A stretch of 64,000 nt of DNA from the NCBI GenBank assembly GCA_026984035.1, contig JALSSW010000040.1:1-64000 (forward strand). The letters run 5' to 3'. The notes beneath the pieces were generated by a model. That model had not been told where the DNA came from. It worked only from the letters and a program-made list of their open reading frames with translations, and did no database searches. Positions 44,868 through 54,306 of the stretch are shown here, piece by piece. Numbering within the stretch: position 1 is the first letter of the stretch; each line of letters begins with the position of its first letter. Source of the DNA: Planctomycetota bacterium (lineage in GTDB: Bacteria > Planctomycetota > UBA1135 > GCA-002748355). Both the position numbers and the translations under genes were made by a program.

Positions 44868-46018
44868 TTGGCAATTTCGGCTTGTTCCCATTTGCGCAGA
44901 AGGGCGAAGAAAGGAGCCCATGATGGGGGGAAATCTCCCGGGGCACGCCGGAGTCGTTTGCCGGGAGCCCATGCGATCCGAATATAGTCGCAGCGGATTT
45001 TTTTGGCTTTGCCAATAGGTTTTGTGGAGATCTTCTGAAAGAGGTGAAGCAATTGTTTCCCGTCAAGGTTCTTGGATCGATAAGGGGGGGATTCGCCGAT
45101 CCAAACGGAACCTTCTGCGTCGATCCGTAGAATAAAGTCACCCTTTCGGCAGGAGCGGCGCTCTGCCAAGAAAACGAATTTTGGCTCAGGGAAGGTTCCT
45201 CGTGCAAGGGCCGGAAGGCGATAGCTCCTTTTGAGGAGGAGGTGAATCTTTCTGTCGGCGAAGGTCGCAAAGGCCTGGGGATCTCGGGGAAGCTGGCCGA
45301 GCTTGGGGTCACGGAAATAACGTCTTAGGAGGCGGTGAGCTTCCATGCGAGGCGCTGCTGCAAGATCCAAGTCCAGGACGCGGTCTTGGAGGTTGAGGCT
45401 TTCGACCAAGACAGGTAGACCCATGGGGTCTCCGGTTTCGAGGAGGGTTTTCGCTGCCCCAATTCTTACTGCAGGGCTGGTGTCCGATAAAAACTTGCGG
45501 ATGATTGGGATTGCGGTTTTGCCCTCGGTATGTGCAAGCCCCTGCAGGGCAGCCAAGCGGATGCTGGCCGAAGGATCTTTCAGTTTGCGACAGAAAAGAG
45601 GGAGATCCTTTTTGTCACCATTTTCAGCAAGGGCACGCAGGGCCTGCGGGGGCCAGGGGAAACTGGGTTTATCGTGCACTTGGCGAAGCCAAATCATGGC
45701 TTTTGGGCTGCCAAGTCGTCCGAGAACCTGGACCAGCTCGGCCGAGAGGATTTCGATCCCATGTTTCGAGATAAAAATCGAAATCGCTTCCCATCCAGGG
45801 TTCCCCGCCCCTTTCAGTCGGCGGGCTGCCTGCACCCTGATTAAAGGGTTCCGGGTGCATGCGGCGCGCACGAAACGCATATAGCGGTTTTTTGGAGGAA
45901 CCTGTGAAGGTTTTGTGCTCACGGGTTTCCTTGGACCCTGAAATGTCTTGGGAGGGGAAGGCCTTTCCCGGCTTGAGATGGGAAGCAGGGCGAGGAAAAG
46001 AAAGCAAAAGGGAAGCAA
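44864..46018 (-). CDS. Secreted HEAT-repeat protein
   Basis: A 384-residue protein whose first residues (TTG start; LPFCFLFLALLPISSRE) form a signal peptide. Residues 60-230 are HEAT repeats: VRAACTRNPLIRVQAARRLKGAGN, LRALAENGDKKDLPLFCRKLKDPSASIRLAALQGLAH, IIRKFLSDTSPAVRIGAAKTLLETGD. The C-terminal 150 residues are an unrecognised beta-rich part (DFILRIDAEGSVWIGESP). The start is only 4 bp after the DUF3299-like gene stop and its stop overlaps the psd start, so the three genes are one operon. Function unknown; the TTG start makes the exact N-terminus less certain. Confidence 0.7.
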   Translation of the reverse strand: MLPFCFLFLALLPISSRERPSPPKTFQGPRKPVSTKPSQVPPKNRYMRFVRAACTRNPLIRVQAARRLKGAGNPGWEAISIFISKHGIEILSAELVQVLGRLGSPKAMIWLRQVHDKPSFPWPPQALRALAENGDKKDLPLFCRKLKDPSASIRLAALQGLAHTEGKTAIPIIRKFLSDTSPAVRIGAAKTLLETGDPMGLPVLVESLNLQDRVLDLDLAAAPRMEAHRLLRRYFRDPKLGQLPRDPQAFATFADRKIHLLLKRSYRLPALARGTFPEPKFVFLAERRSCRKGDFILRIDAEGSVWIGESPPYRSKNLDGKQLLHLFQKISTKPIGKAKKIRCDYIRIAWAPGKRLRRAPGDFPPSWAPFFALLRKWEQAEIAK

Positions 46019-46022
46019 GGGA

Positions 46023-46466
46023 TCAGTCGACCTTCTGGACCTCCAAACGGTAGAGCGAGAGAACGAATTCTCCTTCTTTTTTCTCGCCTACTTCCAGCCG
46101 ACCCACGACAATCCCCGGTTCATCCCCGAGGTCCACCGTTTTATCTCCAGCCATTGTGCAGAAGACCCACTCGTTCATCTTGGGGCCACCCTGGCAATCG
46201 CAATTTTGATTGACTAACCAAAACTCGTGACATGCCACTTGTTGCTCTTCATTGCGAAGGAAGCCTACCAGCCGGACCAATTTGCCGTCGAGTTTCTTGA
46301 TTTCGGCGGGAAGGCTCATCCCCTCTTTGTATGGAAACCCCGCTAATACGGAGAAGTCCACTTCAATGGCTTTCTCTCCCAAAGGGCTCCGGAAAGAGGA
46401 GAAGAGGAGGGAGGCCAAGGTCAATAAGAACAGGACTCGGATGCGCATAGAAACAGGATAAGCCAT
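46023..46466 (-). CDS. Secreted DUF3299-like protein
   Basis: A 147-residue protein with a signal/anchor segment (RIRVLFLLTLASLLFSSF). After it, VDFSVLAGFPYKEGMSLPAEIKKLDGKLVRLVGFLRNEEQQVACHEFWLVNQNC matches the general pattern of DUF3299 (a small OB-like fold with Gly-Lys/Phe-x-x-P and a Cys-containing turn). The Cys pair CDCQGGP occurs where others bind or coordinate. ATG 46466 has GGAG about 7 bases upstream; the open frame starts 9 codons earlier. It leads the operon with the HEAT-repeat, psd and probably the selenoprotein gene. Family assignment is tentative and its role unknown. Confidence 0.7.
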   Translation of the reverse strand: MAYPVSMRIRVLFLLTLASLLFSSFRSPLGEKAIEVDFSVLAGFPYKEGMSLPAEIKKLDGKLVRLVGFLRNEEQQVACHEFWLVNQNCDCQGGPKMNEWVFCTMAGDKTVDLGDEPGIVVGRLEVGEKKEGEFVLSLYRLEVQKVD

Positions 46467-46617
46467 GGATCTCTCCTTGCCTACCGTATTCATCGGTTTT
46501 CAGGCTGGGATCCCTTTGAGCCCATTTCTCTTTTCCAAGCTCCCCTTGATGGCAGCTTGCAAAGGATCTCCTGAAGAATGCGAGTGAACCTGAAGGATCC
46601 GGCTATAAGATCCCGAT

Positions 46618-49600
46618 ATGCCGCAGTCACGGATTTGGCTGGTCTCCACTCCCTCCCCCGAAGTGGATGCCCTGAAAAACTCGATTCACTCCAGAATTGA
46701 GATTGCCCATAAGGAGGGTCTTCCACAAGACTTGCGCAAATGTCTTCTCCTTTGGATTCATGCTGCCCCTGGGCAGGATGAACCCCAGATCGGCAAGGAG
46801 GAGCTTCGAAGGATCCGGGACTTTGTGGAGCAGGGGGGGCGTCTTCTTTTGACCGGCTCCGTGGCTGCCTTGCTTGGGCCTCTTGGAGTGGAGAGTAATC
46901 CCCCTACCCCGAAGGTTTTGGTTTGGGAGAAAACCTCCCTTGATGAGGATCGGCTCGGGGTTGCGTGTTTCCTCAGTCATCCTCTCTTTTCTCGCTTTCC
47001 AGGCGGAGTCTTTTTGCGAAGGCCCTACCCTGGCTGCCGGATTGGAGGAGCCTTCTACCAGGATGGAGATTCGCCAAAGGACGGTCGTCTCCTGGGGGTG
47101 GAGCGGAGAGGACGAGCCCTGGGGAATGGAATCCTTGTTGAGCATTGCCCCGGCAAAGGACGGATCCTCTCTTTGGGTGCCCATCTGGTCTTTGATGAAG
47201 AAGGCCCCAGTCGGTTCTTCTTGGAAGAGCGACTCCGCTTCACAGGGGATATGGTTGACTATCTTTGTTCTGCAGGGTCGCAGTGCGAGGGGCTTTCTTG
47301 GCCGACCCGGGAAGTCAAAGGTTTGGAACCGAAGGCGGGCCTGGTTCCGATCGTTTTCCCGGAGCCGGCTCCTGTGGGGGAAAGCTTTCCAGGGGATTCG
47401 TTCGAGTTTCCCCAGGATGGTTCTGAACGGGAGGCGAAGGGGGGCAAATTCACCTTGGTGACGAGTGAGGGTTCGGTCCTCCTTGGAGATGGGGAGCAGG
47501 GGGTGTGCGAAGTTTGGGGCTTGCCTCTTCGCTTTCTGAAGAGCTTCGTCATTCTTGGAAAGGGAACAGTGCCTGGGGATGCCATTACTTTTGGGGCTTG
47601 GCCCAATGGAGTGCAGCGCCTGTTGGGCGAGACCATGGGCGAATCCTTCGTGGAGCTTTGGGGGAAGGCCGGGCCGCGCAGCTTTGTGGGTCGCTTGGAA
47701 AACCCCGGCAAAGAGGAACGGCGTTTTGGACTTTCCTTCATTGTAGATCTGCAACTTCCTGCTCCCTATCCGAAAAATGTTCTTGGACTCTCAGAGCTCT
47801 GTTTCGAGAAGAAGGGGCGCAGCTTTGAATGGACCGATGCTGTGCTTGGGTTTTGTGCAAGGCTCGATTTCTCGATGGGGTTTGAAGAGGTTGAAGTGGA
47901 GGGGGCCTCTTCGCATTCGAGTGAATATGCCGTGCGGCTTTCGGGGGCGCTTGATTCAGGAAAAGCCTTGGAATGGAGATTGTCTCTTGGGATGTCCGTC
48001 GAGGATGCGCGACAGGCACAAAAGGAGATTGCCAGCTTTTGCACAAAAGAGCTGATCGAAAAGGAAGAAAAAGATTTTCAGAGCTGGCTTGGGCAGCGGT
48101 TCCGTCTTGAGTTGGGGAAAAGCGAAGAAGGCGGCAAAAAAACGAATTGGCTTTGGGCCAAGGCACGAGAACTTTGCCTGAAGATTCCCAAGGGACCCCA
48201 TGGTCCGAGTCGCAAGGCTTTTATGACTCGTCTCAGTCGAGGAGGGGAAGGAGGTTTTTATGGGAAGGAAGGGCTTTGGATTGCGAGGGCGCTTCTTCCC
48301 TGTGGGGCCTTCGAGGATGTGCGCGCCCAGCTCGAATTGTTTGCTGAAAACCAAGGCCCTTCGGGCGAGATCTTGGAGTGGTTGAGCCCAGCGGGAATCC
48401 GTGAATTCGGATCTTCGGATGCAACAGCCCTTTTTGTTGTCCTTCTTGGGAGTTACACCGCATGGACCGGAGACCTGGAGTTTGCGGAGCGTCTTTTTCC
48501 TACCTTGCGAAGAGCCCTTGCCTCTTTAAATGAGTTGGATCGGGATGGCGATGGGATCAGTGAGAACAATGGGCTGGGGCCGGGCTGGGTCACGGAAGGC
48601 CCCTTGCGCGAGGGGATCGTGGCAGAGGTCTCTCAGGTTGCCATCCAGGCTTCTGCTTTCGATGCGGCGGCCAGCCTCTGCCTTAGCTTGGATATCCCAG
48701 GTCAGGGAGTTGAATGGCGGCAGCAAGCAAGATTGCTTCGAGAGCACCTGGCAAAACGTTTTTTTGACGAAGAAAGTGGCTGGTTCGCACTCGGCTTGAA
48801 AAGGGATGGGAGCTTTGACCGACGGGAGAGTGCTTTGGCGCTGTTTCCTCTTCTCTTCGGCCAAGCTGGACGCTCAGAGGGGGCAGCGGTCCTCGCTCGT
48901 CTTGAGAAGGCAAGCTTTGCAACGCCTGGGGGCCTCCGGCTCCTTTCGCGCTCGGATCCGGATTTTGACCCTGGGTCTGAGATGTCGGGAAAGCCCCTTG
49001 TTCAACTCGGCTTCTGCTTGGCTCTTGCGGAGATTCTCTATGGCAAGGGGGAGAAGGGGAGCAGGCGCTGGGTGCAATTATGGGAGACCCTCAGCGGGGG
49101 GGATCCTGTGGCTGAAGGGAAGGAGTTAGCCTTGGCTCAGGCCTTGGGGAGCGCTGCTGAAGGGCTCTTAGGGGCACATGTGAGACCCGATGGGCAATCC
49201 CTTGGGCTCCGTGTGATTCTTCCCCCTGAAGAGGATTCCCTCCAGTTCAAGGGGCTTCGTTTCCGGAATCTTTTTCTGGCCGGAGAGGTAACCCGTTCCC
49301 CCGATGGTCAGAGCCTAGATTTCCATTTAGAAGTCGCAGGCGAGGGAGAAGAGATTCTTAGTCTTGGCCTTTGGATTCCTGAAACCCAACAATTGCAGGA
49401 AGTTCACGAAGGAGAGGTGCTTTGTTCGACTTTATTGGAAAAGGGTTTGGAAGGAGACTTCGCGGTCCTTCCCGATCGGAGCTTACAACCGGGAGATCGA
49501 AGCACTTGGGTTTTCCGGCTTCGCCGGAGCCTGGATGCTCCTGAACCTCCGATCTCTCAAGCAGTTTCCAAGGAGCCTGTTCATCCACAACCATCTCTCA

Positions 49601-51537
49601 AGGGAAAACAGGAGATAGGCTCTCAGAAACCCCTGAAGATTGCTCACCTGTGTCATGGCTATCCTCCCGAATTTCATGGCGGTACCGAGCATTACGTCCA
49701 AGCTTTAGCCTTGGCTCAAAAAGAGAAAGGTGATGAACCGATTGTGATCGCGGGAAGAGGAGATGCGGGCTCTGGAATTCTTTGCGAGGAGATAGAAGGA
49801 ATTCCTGTCTTTCGTTTGGGCAAAGACATTCTCTTTCATGAACGTTGGTACCATGGCTTTTCCCCACAGATACTCGAGGAATTGCTGCAAATCCTCTTGG
49901 AGCAGAAGGTGGACATTGTCCACATTCATCATTGGATGCGACTCAGTTTTGATATGGGGGCCTGGGTTCGAGCCATGGGTCTGCCGACCATCATGACGCT
50001 CCATGATCTGTCGACGACCTGTCCGCGAGCCCTTCGTATCCGACGAGATCAAAAATTCTGCGAGGAGGATCTCAACGAAGCGATCTGTCTCCCTTGTGCA
50101 CCACGCGAGAGCTGGATGCGCAACGAGGACCTTAATTTTCTCCTAGATTGGTTTTCCTTTGCCCAGGAGAGGGAGTTGCGGGTTGGGGGAGCTCTGTTGG
50201 CTCCCTCCAAAGCCCAGAGCGATTTCCTTCGAGAGCGAATGGGGACGGATCTTGAGATCCAGGTCGTTCCTCATGGAAGCCTCCCCTCGATGCAGCTTCT
50301 CCAAAATGCACCAAGGCCAGAAGTTCGCCAAGAAGATCGGCAGCTTAGGCTTGCCTATTGGGGGCATATCCAACCCCTCAAGGGTGTCCATGTTCTCTTG
50401 GATGCGGCCTCGCGCCTCAAGGATCCCGGGCGAGTGAAGATACTCCTGTGGGGGGATGCAGACGATCCCTTCTATGCGTCTCGAATCGAGGAGTTGGGGC
50501 GAAACCTGGATCTTGAGTGGCGGAAAAGCTTTAGGCCGGAAGAGCTTGTCGACCTCAAGGCCGATCTTGCGGTGTTTCCTTCACTCGCCCACGAGACTTG
50601 GTCCTTTGTCCTCAGTGAAGCCTTTGCCAAAGGACTCCCTGTTCTCTGCTCGGACCGTGGAGCCTTGCCTGAGCGGGTGGGATGCGGGGGGGTAACCTTC
50701 AGGGCGGGGGATCCCGACGATCTTGCTGCCAAAATTGAAGAGCTTGTAGACAACCCCGGATTGCTTGAGAACTTTCGTCAGCATTTGCCTGCTCCCTTTC
50801 CGATGGAAGAGCACGCCGATGTTTTGAGGGAAATTTACTGTAGCCTTTTTTCTGAGAGCCTGAGCCCGAAGGAACTGTCCGAAATGCGAAAAGAAACGAC
50901 AGCTTTGTTAGAGGATCTAAAGCGATGGGAAGAGAATACCCGTCGCTATGAAGAACGTTGCCGTGAACTTGCCGGGCTTCGAGAAAAGGCCGAGTCCGAA
51001 CGAGGGCACCTTGAAGATGACCTGAAGGAGGCGCTTGCCAGTGTTGAAGAATACCGTGAACGCCTTGCTGTCGAAGGTTCTCGGATCCAGGAATTTATTG
51101 TGCAACGAGAAGAGCAAAAAAAGGATCTGGAGAACCATAAGGTTCTTGTGGGAGATCTTCGGAGAGACTTGGAGGCTCATAAAAAAGAGTTGGAAAGGGC
51201 TCGAGATGATTTCAGAAAAACCGAAGCTTATTTGATTGAAAACAAAAAAACTTTGGAGGAAAGGGATGCCCAACTTCTCCTGGCCAGCCAAGAAGCTGAA
51301 AAGGCAAAGAATGAAGTTGAAGAAGGAAAGAAGAGGATTCAGGCTTTGGAAGATAACCTCGAGGAGCTGAGAGCCAGCCTCCAAGAGCTTCGAGAAAATC
51401 TGGCGGTTTGCCAAGAATCCTTGGATACCTCTACTCGGCGTATGCAAAAACTACAAAGGGAAAACCGCTTTGCTTTCATTCTTACATTTCCTGCAAAACT
51501 ACTGTTCCGCCTCTGGGATCGAATTCGGGGTCAATAA
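46618..51537 (+). CDS. Giant multidomain glycosyltransferase: GATase-like, alpha-toroid, GT4 and coiled coil
   Basis: A 1639-residue protein. Residues 1-225 resemble a ThuA/GATase-like fold (LRRIRDFVEQGGRLLLTG; GRILSLGAH). Residues about 240-500 are beta-rich. Residues about 510-830 look like the alpha/alpha toroid of glycogen-debranching or glucoamylase-type enzymes (LNELDRDGDGISENNGLG). From about residue 1005 to 1400 there is a GT4 glycosyltransferase (LKIAHLCHGYPPEFHGGTEHY, RLAYWGHIQPLKGVHVLLDA, SLAHETWSFVLSEAFAKGLPVLCSD). The last about 200 residues form a long coiled coil with a hydrophobic/basic tail. No single known family has this order. The glucosidase-like acid residues are not obvious, so that part may be non-catalytic. 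It is followed 5 bp later by two more GT4 genes and a GT2 gene. Confidence 0.85.
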   Translation: MPQSRIWLVSTPSPEVDALKNSIHSRIEIAHKEGLPQDLRKCLLLWIHAAPGQDEPQIGKEELRRIRDFVEQGGRLLLTGSVAALLGPLGVESNPPTPKVLVWEKTSLDEDRLGVACFLSHPLFSRFPGGVFLRRPYPGCRIGGAFYQDGDSPKDGRLLGVERRGRALGNGILVEHCPGKGRILSLGAHLVFDEEGPSRFFLEERLRFTGDMVDYLCSAGSQCEGLSWPTREVKGLEPKAGLVPIVFPEPAPVGESFPGDSFEFPQDGSEREAKGGKFTLVTSEGSVLLGDGEQGVCEVWGLPLRFLKSFVILGKGTVPGDAITFGAWPNGVQRLLGETMGESFVELWGKAGPRSFVGRLENPGKEERRFGLSFIVDLQLPAPYPKNVLGLSELCFEKKGRSFEWTDAVLGFCARLDFSMGFEEVEVEGASSHSSEYAVRLSGALDSGKALEWRLSLGMSVEDARQAQKEIASFCTKELIEKEEKDFQSWLGQRFRLELGKSEEGGKKTNWLWAKARELCLKIPKGPHGPSRKAFMTRLSRGGEGGFYGKEGLWIARALLPCGAFEDVRAQLELFAENQGPSGEILEWLSPAGIREFGSSDATALFVVLLGSYTAWTGDLEFAERLFPTLRRALASLNELDRDGDGISENNGLGPGWVTEGPLREGIVAEVSQVAIQASAFDAAASLCLSLDIPGQGVEWRQQARLLREHLAKRFFDEESGWFALGLKRDGSFDRRESALALFPLLFGQAGRSEGAAVLARLEKASFATPGGLRLLSRSDPDFDPGSEMSGKPLVQLGFCLALAEILYGKGEKGSRRWVQLWETLSGGDPVAEGKELALAQALGSAAEGLLGAHVRPDGQSLGLRVILPPEEDSLQFKGLRFRNLFLAGEVTRSPDGQSLDFHLEVAGEGEEILSLGLWIPETQQLQEVHEGEVLCSTLLEKGLEGDFAVLPDRSLQPGDRSTWVFRLRRSLDAPEPPISQAVSKEPVHPQPSLKGKQEIGSQKPLKIAHLCHGYPPEFHGGTEHYVQALALAQKEKGDEPIVIAGRGDAGSGILCEEIEGIPVFRLGKDILFHERWYHGFSPQILEELLQILLEQKVDIVHIHHWMRLSFDMGAWVRAMGLPTIMTLHDLSTTCPRALRIRRDQKFCEEDLNEAICLPCAPRESWMRNEDLNFLLDWFSFAQERELRVGGALLAPSKAQSDFLRERMGTDLEIQVVPHGSLPSMQLLQNAPRPEVRQEDRQLRLAYWGHIQPLKGVHVLLDAASRLKDPGRVKILLWGDADDPFYASRIEELGRNLDLEWRKSFRPEELVDLKADLAVFPSLAHETWSFVLSEAFAKGLPVLCSDRGALPERVGCGGVTFRAGDPDDLAAKIEELVDNPGLLENFRQHLPAPFPMEEHADVLREIYCSLFSESLSPKELSEMRKETTALLEDLKRWEENTRRYEERCRELAGLREKAESERGHLEDDLKEALASVEEYRERLAVEGSRIQEFIVQREEQKKDLENHKVLVGDLRRDLEAHKKELERARDDFRKTEAYLIENKKTLEERDAQLLLASQEAEKAKNEVEEGKKRIQALEDNLEELRASLQELRENLAVCQESLDTSTRRMQKLQRENRFAFILTFPAKLLFRLWDRIRGQ

Positions 51538-51542
51538 AGAAC

Positions 51543-52943
51543 GTGAATATTCTCTTGGTCGTGCATCAGTTCCTCCCGCGGCACGCGGCGGGGACAGAAA
51601 TCTATAGCTTCTACCTCGGGCGTGAGCTTGCTCGCCGGGGTCACAAGATCAGTTTTTTTGTGACGGAATTTTCTCCGGAAAAACCTCAATACACCCTAGA
51701 AAAAAAAACCTATGAAGGCCTTAGGGTTTGGGAAGCAATCCACAATCATCACTTTCCGAGCTTTGAGAGCCATTTCAAAGATGAAAAGCAGGAAGAAAAC
51801 TTGCTCAAGGTTTTGGAGGAGGAGAAGCCTGACCTTGTCCATCTCGAACATCTTCATTTTCATAGCATCGGTTATATCGATCTCCTTAAGGCAAGAGGGA
51901 TCCCGATAGCCTATACCCTGCATGAATATATGCTCATGTGCCCTCGGCATGGTCAATTGCTCAAACCCAGCGGGGAGGTTTGTGAAGGACCCGTTCCGAC
52001 CGAATGCGCGAAATGCGTCGACTTCCTCCCTCCTCCAGGCGCTAAACCTCTCCCCCCCGTAGGGTCGACAGGGAATGCCATGAAGCAAAAGCTTCCGGGG
52101 GGGGTCGTTTCCATGCTTGGACGGGTCCGCCGATGGTTTCATGGAGCCTCGGAGGGTTCCACCCAAACCTTGGTTTCCGGTCAAGAAAACGCCAAGGACC
52201 CATGGGTGACAGCCATTGAAAACCGAAGAGAGGAAATCCAGAAACGTTTGGCCGAAGTAGACCTCTTCATTTCTCCCTCAGCATTCCTCCGTAACAAGTT
52301 CATCGAAAATGGTTGGATTGCTCCGGATAAGATCATTCACTCGGATAATGGGTTTGATGTCTCTCCCTTTGCTGCGGTCCGGCGGACCAATTCCGATAAA
52401 CTTCGAATCGGTTTTGTCGGGACCATTGCACCATACAAAGGTGTCCACCTCATTTTGGAAGCTTGTCGGGGATTAGATGCCTCCAAAGTCGAGTGCAAAA
52501 TTCATGGGGATCTGGATACTTTTCCTGACTACGGGGCGAAACTCCGAGCGATGGAGAAACCCGATTTTGTTTCTTTCGAGGGGCGTTTTGACAACTCCAA
52601 GATTGCCGATGTGCTTGCATCCATTGATGTCCTGGTTGTTCCTTCTCTTTGGTTTGAGAACTCACCCTTGACGATCCATGAGGCCTTTTTGGCTGGAATT
52701 CCCGTAGTGACAGCGGACCGTGGGGGGATGGCAGAGTTGGTCGAGGAGGGTAAGACCGGTATGCATTTTCGTTTTGGGGATGCCGCGGATCTGGGGCGTT
52801 GCCTCAAGGCGCTCGTCGAGGACGAAAGCCTTTTGCCTTCTCTTTGCACATCCTTTCCCCATATCAAGTCGATCGAGGAAGACACTGATTTGATGGAAGA
52901 AAGATACAAGGCTTTGCTGGCGGGAAAGCGACCCCAAGCTTGA
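51543..52943 (+). CDS. GT4 family glycosyltransferase
   Basis: A 466-residue GT-B enzyme starting at GTG 51543 (NILLVVHQFLPRHAAGTEIYS), 5 bp after the stop of the giant protein. The N-terminal acceptor domain has the G-T-E glycine turn. The C-terminal donor domain has RIGFVGTIAPYKGVHLILEA, and PSLWFENSPLTIHEAFLAGIPVVTADRGGMAELV, the E-x7-E region of GT4. Between them is a 4-cysteine segment (CPRHG ... C ... C-x2-C) shared with the neighbouring paralogues. The product probably adds a sugar to a surface glycan; donor and acceptor are unknown. The frame remains open upstream into the previous gene, but GTG is the family start. Confidence 0.9.
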   Translation: MNILLVVHQFLPRHAAGTEIYSFYLGRELARRGHKISFFVTEFSPEKPQYTLEKKTYEGLRVWEAIHNHHFPSFESHFKDEKQEENLLKVLEEEKPDLVHLEHLHFHSIGYIDLLKARGIPIAYTLHEYMLMCPRHGQLLKPSGEVCEGPVPTECAKCVDFLPPPGAKPLPPVGSTGNAMKQKLPGGVVSMLGRVRRWFHGASEGSTQTLVSGQENAKDPWVTAIENRREEIQKRLAEVDLFISPSAFLRNKFIENGWIAPDKIIHSDNGFDVSPFAAVRRTNSDKLRIGFVGTIAPYKGVHLILEACRGLDASKVECKIHGDLDTFPDYGAKLRAMEKPDFVSFEGRFDNSKIADVLASIDVLVVPSLWFENSPLTIHEAFLAGIPVVTADRGGMAELVEEGKTGMHFRFGDAADLGRCLKALVEDESLLPSLCTSFPHIKSIEEDTDLMEERYKALLAGKRPQA

Positions 52944-53004
52944 GCCTTCGTTCTTTGGGTTTCCTTTCCCTTTCATTCACTCAAAATCCTGGGAGCATCA
53001 AAAC

Positions 53005-54306
53005 TTGTTTATTGTTCATGTGATCAGTGGCTATCTGCCCGATGATTGGGGAGGAACCCAGCTGCACTTAAGGGACCTTTGTAAGGAGCAGAAGGCCATG
53101 GGGCACAGGGTCGAGATCTTCGCCCGCTGCGGGGGGGAGGGAGATGATTTTGCCTTGTCCCAGGATTTGTATGAGGATGTGGTGGTCACTCGGATCCGAA
53201 ATAATTTTTCGGATGTGGACTGCCTGGAAAAGCTTTATACGCATCCCGTGATTGATGCAAAGTTCCGAACATTTTTGGAAGAGAAGACTCCCGACCTTGT
53301 TCATGTGCATCATTTGACATGCCTCTCTTCTTCCATGATTGATGTGGCTTGGTCCCTGGGGATCCCTGTGGTCATGACCCTCCATGACTTCTGGATGCAA
53401 TGTCCCAGGGGCCAGCGGATCCATCCCGACACGATGGAGATCTGTGAGACTTTGGATCGGAGTGTCTGTCGGGAGTGTCTGCGGAAGCTTTGGCCCCATT
53501 TGATTCCCTCCGAGATCCCGATTCCTTTTTTCTCCCGCCTTTTTGGGAAAAGGCAGGAGGCCGAAAAGATCCTTTCCGACTGGGAAGCCTTTATGAAGGG
53601 TGTCCTTGGCCGTTGCGCCGCATTGATCTTCCCTGCGGCCTTCCACCGGGATCGATTTGTAGATTGGGGTTTGGATCCGGGGATTTGCAAGGTAATCACC
53701 CATGGCTTGAACAAAGAGTCCATTCCCTTTCGTCCCAAGCCTGATGAGCCCGTGCGCAAGATCGGCTTCATTGGGAGTGTTCTCCCCAGCAAAGGTGTGC
53801 ATGTCCTTTTGCGGGCATTTCAGGCCTTGCGCCAAAGGGTTGCTGGGGAGGACTTGACCCTTGAAATCCATGGGACAGTCATGGATTTTCATGGGGATCG
53901 AAGTTTTCAGGATGAGCTGGAAGCTCTCGCTGGAACGGATGGACGGGTGACCTTTCATGGGGGATATCAGACTGAGGATTTACCCGGAATCCTCGACAAA
54001 CTGGACATTCTCGTGATCCCTTCAATTTGGTGGGAGACCTTTTGCCTGACTGCTCGGGAGGGCGCTCTTGCCGGAGTCCCGGTGGTGGGGTCCAAGCTTG
54101 CGGGCATTGGTGAAGCGGTGCAGGAAGGCTTGATCCTTGGTTTTGAGAAGGGGGACGTAGATGATCTTACGAGGCAATTGCTGCGGCTGTGTGAAGAGCC
54201 TGAGTTACGCCGAAAAATGAGCAATACGAGAAATCTGGTTCGGTCTATGTCAAGCTGCGCCGAGGAGACCGTGGACCTTTATCGAACTGTTTTGGAGAAA
54301 GGCTGA
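53005..54306 (+). CDS. GT4 family glycosyltransferase
   Basis: A 433-residue GT-B enzyme. It starts at TTG 53005 (FIVHVISGYLPDDWGGTQLHL), with GGGAG about 10 bases upstream. The donor-site block is KIGFIGSVLPSKGVHVLLRAFQ and IPSIWWETFCLTAREGALAGVPVVG-S-K-L-A. The middle carries the same 4-cysteine segment as the other two GT4 domains here (CPRGQRIH ... C-x7-C-x2-C). The 3' end overlaps the next gene by one base (TGATG). The three GT4 copies suggest tandem duplication. Substrate unknown; surface polysaccharide assembly is inferred from context. Confidence 0.9.
   Translation: MFIVHVISGYLPDDWGGTQLHLRDLCKEQKAMGHRVEIFARCGGEGDDFALSQDLYEDVVVTRIRNNFSDVDCLEKLYTHPVIDAKFRTFLEEKTPDLVHVHHLTCLSSSMIDVAWSLGIPVVMTLHDFWMQCPRGQRIHPDTMEICETLDRSVCRECLRKLWPHLIPSEIPIPFFSRLFGKRQEAEKILSDWEAFMKGVLGRCAALIFPAAFHRDRFVDWGLDPGICKVITHGLNKESIPFRPKPDEPVRKIGFIGSVLPSKGVHVLLRAFQALRQRVAGEDLTLEIHGTVMDFHGDRSFQDELEALAGTDGRVTFHGGYQTEDLPGILDKLDILVIPSIWWETFCLTAREGALAGVPVVGSKLAGIGEAVQEGLILGFEKGDVDDLTRQLLRLCEEPELRRKMSNTRNLVRSMSSCAEETVDLYRTVLEKG

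Noticed and set aside
46627-47754. A 375-codon antisense ORF inside the giant glycosyltransferase gene
   Set aside because: It mirrors the codon bias of the sense gene, has no signal peptide or domain and no ribosome site; the sense frame is clearly coding.
53068-53958. A 296-codon antisense ORF inside a GT4 gene
   Set aside because: The sense strand carries conserved GT4 motifs throughout; the antisense product has no recognisable feature.
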